Shown in pieces: positions 61,691-64,000 of a DNA stretch of 64,000 bases. A program made the position numbers and the translations under genes. Where the stretch lies: assembly GCA_016699305.1 (NCBI GenBank), contig CP064970.1, forward strand, positions 124,001 to 188,000. Reading direction: 5' to 3'. The notes beneath the pieces are model-generated. The model had not been told where the DNA came from. It made no database searches and worked only from the letters and a program-made list of their open reading frames with translations. The stretch's first letter is position 1. The number at the start of each line of letters is the position of its first letter. Source of the stretch: Alphaproteobacteria bacterium. GTDB lineage: Bacteria; Pseudomonadota; Alphaproteobacteria; GCA-016699305.

Positions 61691-63322
61691 ATGAATATCG
61701 TCCATCCAGAGTCCAATCCAACATTCGCCCAACTGTTGTCCTGCCATCTGGTGGCGCGGCGCGGCTATCGCGCGGATATCGATATCCCCGAATTTTTACC
61801 TGTGGTCCAAGCATGCGATATGGTGCTGGTGCGTCCCAATTTACAGGGTTTGCAGATCGTGGTTCTGGTGGATGGCGAGGCGGATCCGGATCGGGCATTC
61901 GCCTTGTCGCACGAGGAACTTCAAGCATGCGCCGCCAGATTGCGAGAAAGACTGGGGCAAGAGAAACTGGTGCTTTCCCTATCCGTGATCGAGATTCACG
62001 CGCGTCCCGTTAGCGTGGCGGATCGGCAAAGATTAAATCGACTGCCATGCGCCGCGCCTGTCCCGATGGTCACGCATGTCTGGCATGTCGATGTCACGCG
62101 CGGCGATATCTGGACGAATATGCGGCTGGGCGGTTTATTGAGCTACAAACCCATGCTGCAAAGCGTGTGGCGGCGGCGATGGTGTTCGCAAGATCGCCTG
62201 TTCCAAACGCCCCTTGTGCCGATCCCCGCGCGCCCCGGTCCGCCGGTTTTGACTCAAGCCATGCTGATTGCTTTATTGATCGTCTATGTGGCGGAGCTGA
62301 TGCTTCAAATGGGGATGTCTGGATTCCAGTTCAGCCCCGATGCTCAGACATTGACGGCGATGGGCGGCCTTAGCAATCGAGCGGTACTGAAATTCGGAGA
62401 ATGGCACCGTCTGCTAACGTCAACCCTGCTGCATGGCAGTGTGCTGCATCTGATCTTCAATGGCATCGCCTTGTATATGGCCGGTCTGGTGCTGGAGTCG
62501 ATTTTGGGCCGCGCCTGGCTGTTTGCCTTATTCGCTATCGGCGGATTGGCTGGCGCTTTGTTGTCGTTGACGCTGAATCCTTTAAACAGTCTTTCCATCG
62601 GGGCATCGGGTGCCATCATGGCCTTGTTGGCGGCGGCCTTTATCGTCAGTTTCCGTTTGTCCTCGAATATCGATCGCGACAAAATCCAGATTCAGTTGAT
62701 GCAAATTCTCATTCCCTCTCTGCTGCCTCTGACATTTGGCATAGGCGGACACAAGGTGGATTTCAGCGCCCATCTGGGCGGCGCTTTGGCCGGGCTGGCC
62801 ATGGGCTGGGCATTGCTGGCCGCATGGTCGGACTCTTCGCCCCATCCGCCCTTGCGCGCTGTGGGGATGATCCTGGCCGTGTTGGCAGGGTTAGCCTATG
62901 GCGGCTCGGCTTTGGCGGCTGTCGATGCCTATCAGCGCATTTGGTCGCAGCAAGCTTGGTTGGCGGATGACAAATTGATGGAGTCGCAAGGTCGCACGCT
63001 TGCCCAGAGTCAAACGCTGACAGAACGCTATCCCCATGATCCCCGCGCCCATATGTTCTATGGCCTTCATCTGTTGCGCGCCATGCGCAGGGCCGAGGCC
63101 GAGCAGGCCTTTCGAACGGCGCTTGAGGAAGATGCGATCTTGACCCATATGCTGGATCCCGGTCTTAAACCCGCTCTTCAAGCGGCTTTGGCCGCCACTG
63201 TCGCGCTGGATCCGCACCGCCTGGCCGAGGCGCGTGGCTTGGCCCAACCCGTCTGTATCCAGACAGTTCATGCGGATATTCGCCAGCGTTTAACCCAATC
63301 GGGATTGTGCGACAGCCGTTAG
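61691..63322 (+). CDS. Rhomboid-family membrane protease with N-terminal extension and C-terminal helical tail
   Basis: 543 residues; GAGGT precedes ATG 61691. A ~185-residue soluble N-terminal extension contains no recognised domain. The rhomboid core (about 190-375) has HGSVLHLIFNG (H248, H253, N257), catalytic S306 in IGASG and H361 in SAHLGG. A TPR-like helical region (about 400-520, YPHDPRAHMFYGLHLLR) follows. The enzyme would cleave membrane-protein substrates within the lipid bilayer. Substrate unknown. Confidence 0.88.
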   Translation: MNIVHPESNPTFAQLLSCHLVARRGYRADIDIPEFLPVVQACDMVLVRPNLQGLQIVVLVDGEADPDRAFALSHEELQACAARLRERLGQEKLVLSLSVIEIHARPVSVADRQRLNRLPCAAPVPMVTHVWHVDVTRGDIWTNMRLGGLLSYKPMLQSVWRRRWCSQDRLFQTPLVPIPARPGPPVLTQAMLIALLIVYVAELMLQMGMSGFQFSPDAQTLTAMGGLSNRAVLKFGEWHRLLTSTLLHGSVLHLIFNGIALYMAGLVLESILGRAWLFALFAIGGLAGALLSLTLNPLNSLSIGASGAIMALLAAAFIVSFRLSSNIDRDKIQIQLMQILIPSLLPLTFGIGGHKVDFSAHLGGALAGLAMGWALLAAWSDSSPHPPLRAVGMILAVLAGLAYGGSALAAVDAYQRIWSQQAWLADDKLMESQGRTLAQSQTLTERYPHDPRAHMFYGLHLLRAMRRAEAEQAFRTALEEDAILTHMLDPGLKPALQAALAATVALDPHRLAEARGLAQPVCIQTVHADIRQRLTQSGLCDSR

Positions 63323-63323
63323 A

Positions 63324-63917
63324 TTACATACGCAGTGGCGACAGATGCGTGGCGATGCCGTCACGCAAACGGACATCTATGTCTGGCATAATGTCTTGCA
63401 ACAGGCGGTCGCTGGCCCGGTTCATGGCTTCGGCATCGCTGACATCGTCGGCCAGGTTCATGCCCACGGCGCGATCCACCTCGACATCGACAAAGCCGTT
63501 ATAACGACGGTCTGGCACGTCCGCGATCACTGAAAGCTTAACGCGCGCTTCGGCGGAAAGTCGGCGGCGGTCGCCTATGAACCAATCATCCGAGGGGATG
63601 ATATGGATTTTCCCGCTCAACCGTGCATCGCGCAACAGAACCGTTACGCGGCCATCCATGCCCGAGGCGCGTATGTTGTCCATCATCCAGCGCTGAGCGG
63701 AGTCGGCCAGAGCCATGCCAAAGCTAGAATCGGGGGCCATACGGGGCAATTGATGCAAAAACCGTATCTCGGACACATTCAAGACGATGGGAGCCACCGG
63801 CGGCGGTGTCAGTACGACCGATTCGGAATCCATCTCGGCACAGCCTGTCGCCAGCATTGTGCAGATAAGAAAAGCGGCGCTCAACGCCAGACTCCGTAAT
63901 GACCGGTGCGTTTGCAT
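63324..63917 (-). CDS. Lipoprotein of unknown function
   Basis: 197 residues from ATG at the complement of 63915-63917 (AAGGG upstream; a longer frame to 63962 is rejected). Signal peptide and lipobox LATGC (C26), then a folded domain of about 160 residues with VLNVSEIRFLHQLP, WMMDNIRASG and a beta-rich middle (GRVTVLLRDARLSGKI). It resembles small outer-membrane lipoproteins of the LPS/assembly type but no family is recognised. Convergent with the rhomboid gene, 1 nt apart. Confidence 0.75.
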   Translation of the reverse strand: MQTHRSLRSLALSAAFLICTMLATGCAEMDSESVVLTPPPVAPIVLNVSEIRFLHQLPRMAPDSSFGMALADSAQRWMMDNIRASGMDGRVTVLLRDARLSGKIHIIPSDDWFIGDRRRLSAEARVKLSVIADVPDRRYNGFVDVEVDRAVGMNLADDVSDAEAMNRASDRLLQDIMPDIDVRLRDGIATHLSPLRM

Positions 63918-64000
63918 GATGTGTACCCTTTCTGTCGCGGTTTCTTGTCCCAGGAAACGCATCCAAGATCAAGCCTCTTGCGCCTGACTCCGCCATGCGC

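Overview
The window looks like an alphaproteobacterial chromosome of moderate-to-high GC. The best lineage evidence is the NDUFA12-like / MlaD / DUF2155 gene trio (52.1-53.8 kb), an arrangement I associate with Alphaproteobacteria. A LuxI-type synthase and gene-transfer-agent-like tail genes are consistent with that. I cannot name the genus.

Region 1 (1 to about 36.7 kb) reads as one integrated element, a siphovirus-type prophage that enters from the left edge. Its morphogenesis genes run left to right, mostly with 1-14 nt overlaps: terminase, lambda-like head genes (gpW, portal, S49 protease with a nested scaffold, decoration protein, capsid), a tail module with a canonical -1 frameshift site (A AAA AAC at 11011-11017), tape measure, then GTA-like tail-tip genes (DUF2460, DUF2163, NlpC/P60, large tip protein), fibre-like proteins and a lysis cassette with overlapping spanins. 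Cargo is inserted among these: an antisense DUF3800 gene between terminase and gpW, and a convergent NotI-like endonuclease / C5-cytosine methylase pair before lysis. To the right, on the minus strand, lie a seven-gene metal-efflux operon (CzcI-like, CzcC, CzcB, CzcA, two lipoproteins, CDF transporter), a group of unknown genes, and a tyrosine integrase with a C-terminal excisionase-like HTH. A tRNA-like 3' end (CCA at 36702-36704) marks the probable attachment site.

Region 2 (36.8-49.5 kb) is a type I secretion locus: a small secreted protein, HlyD-type adaptor, HlyB-type ABC exporter with a non-catalytic C39-like domain, and a 1747-residue RTX protein. The RTX protein has an apparent N-terminal GH24-lysozyme-like domain followed by LysM. 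Upstream is a Cys-containing exported protein in tandem ~1.5-kb duplications. One copy is intact and one is frameshifted; each is followed by an RTX 5' end, of which only one is full length. I infer a secreted bacteriolytic toxin with a candidate periplasmic immunity protein; this is the most system-like novelty in the window.

Region 3 (49.5-64 kb) is mostly housekeeping: glmS, a GmhB-like phosphatase, DUF2155, MlaD, NDUFA12-like, an MsbA-like exporter, an alpha/beta hydrolase and a YejF-type double ATPase. It is interrupted by an AT-rich orphan membrane gene. An overlapping luxI-cytochrome P450 operon follows, divergent from a rhomboid protease, and the window ends with a lipoprotein gene.
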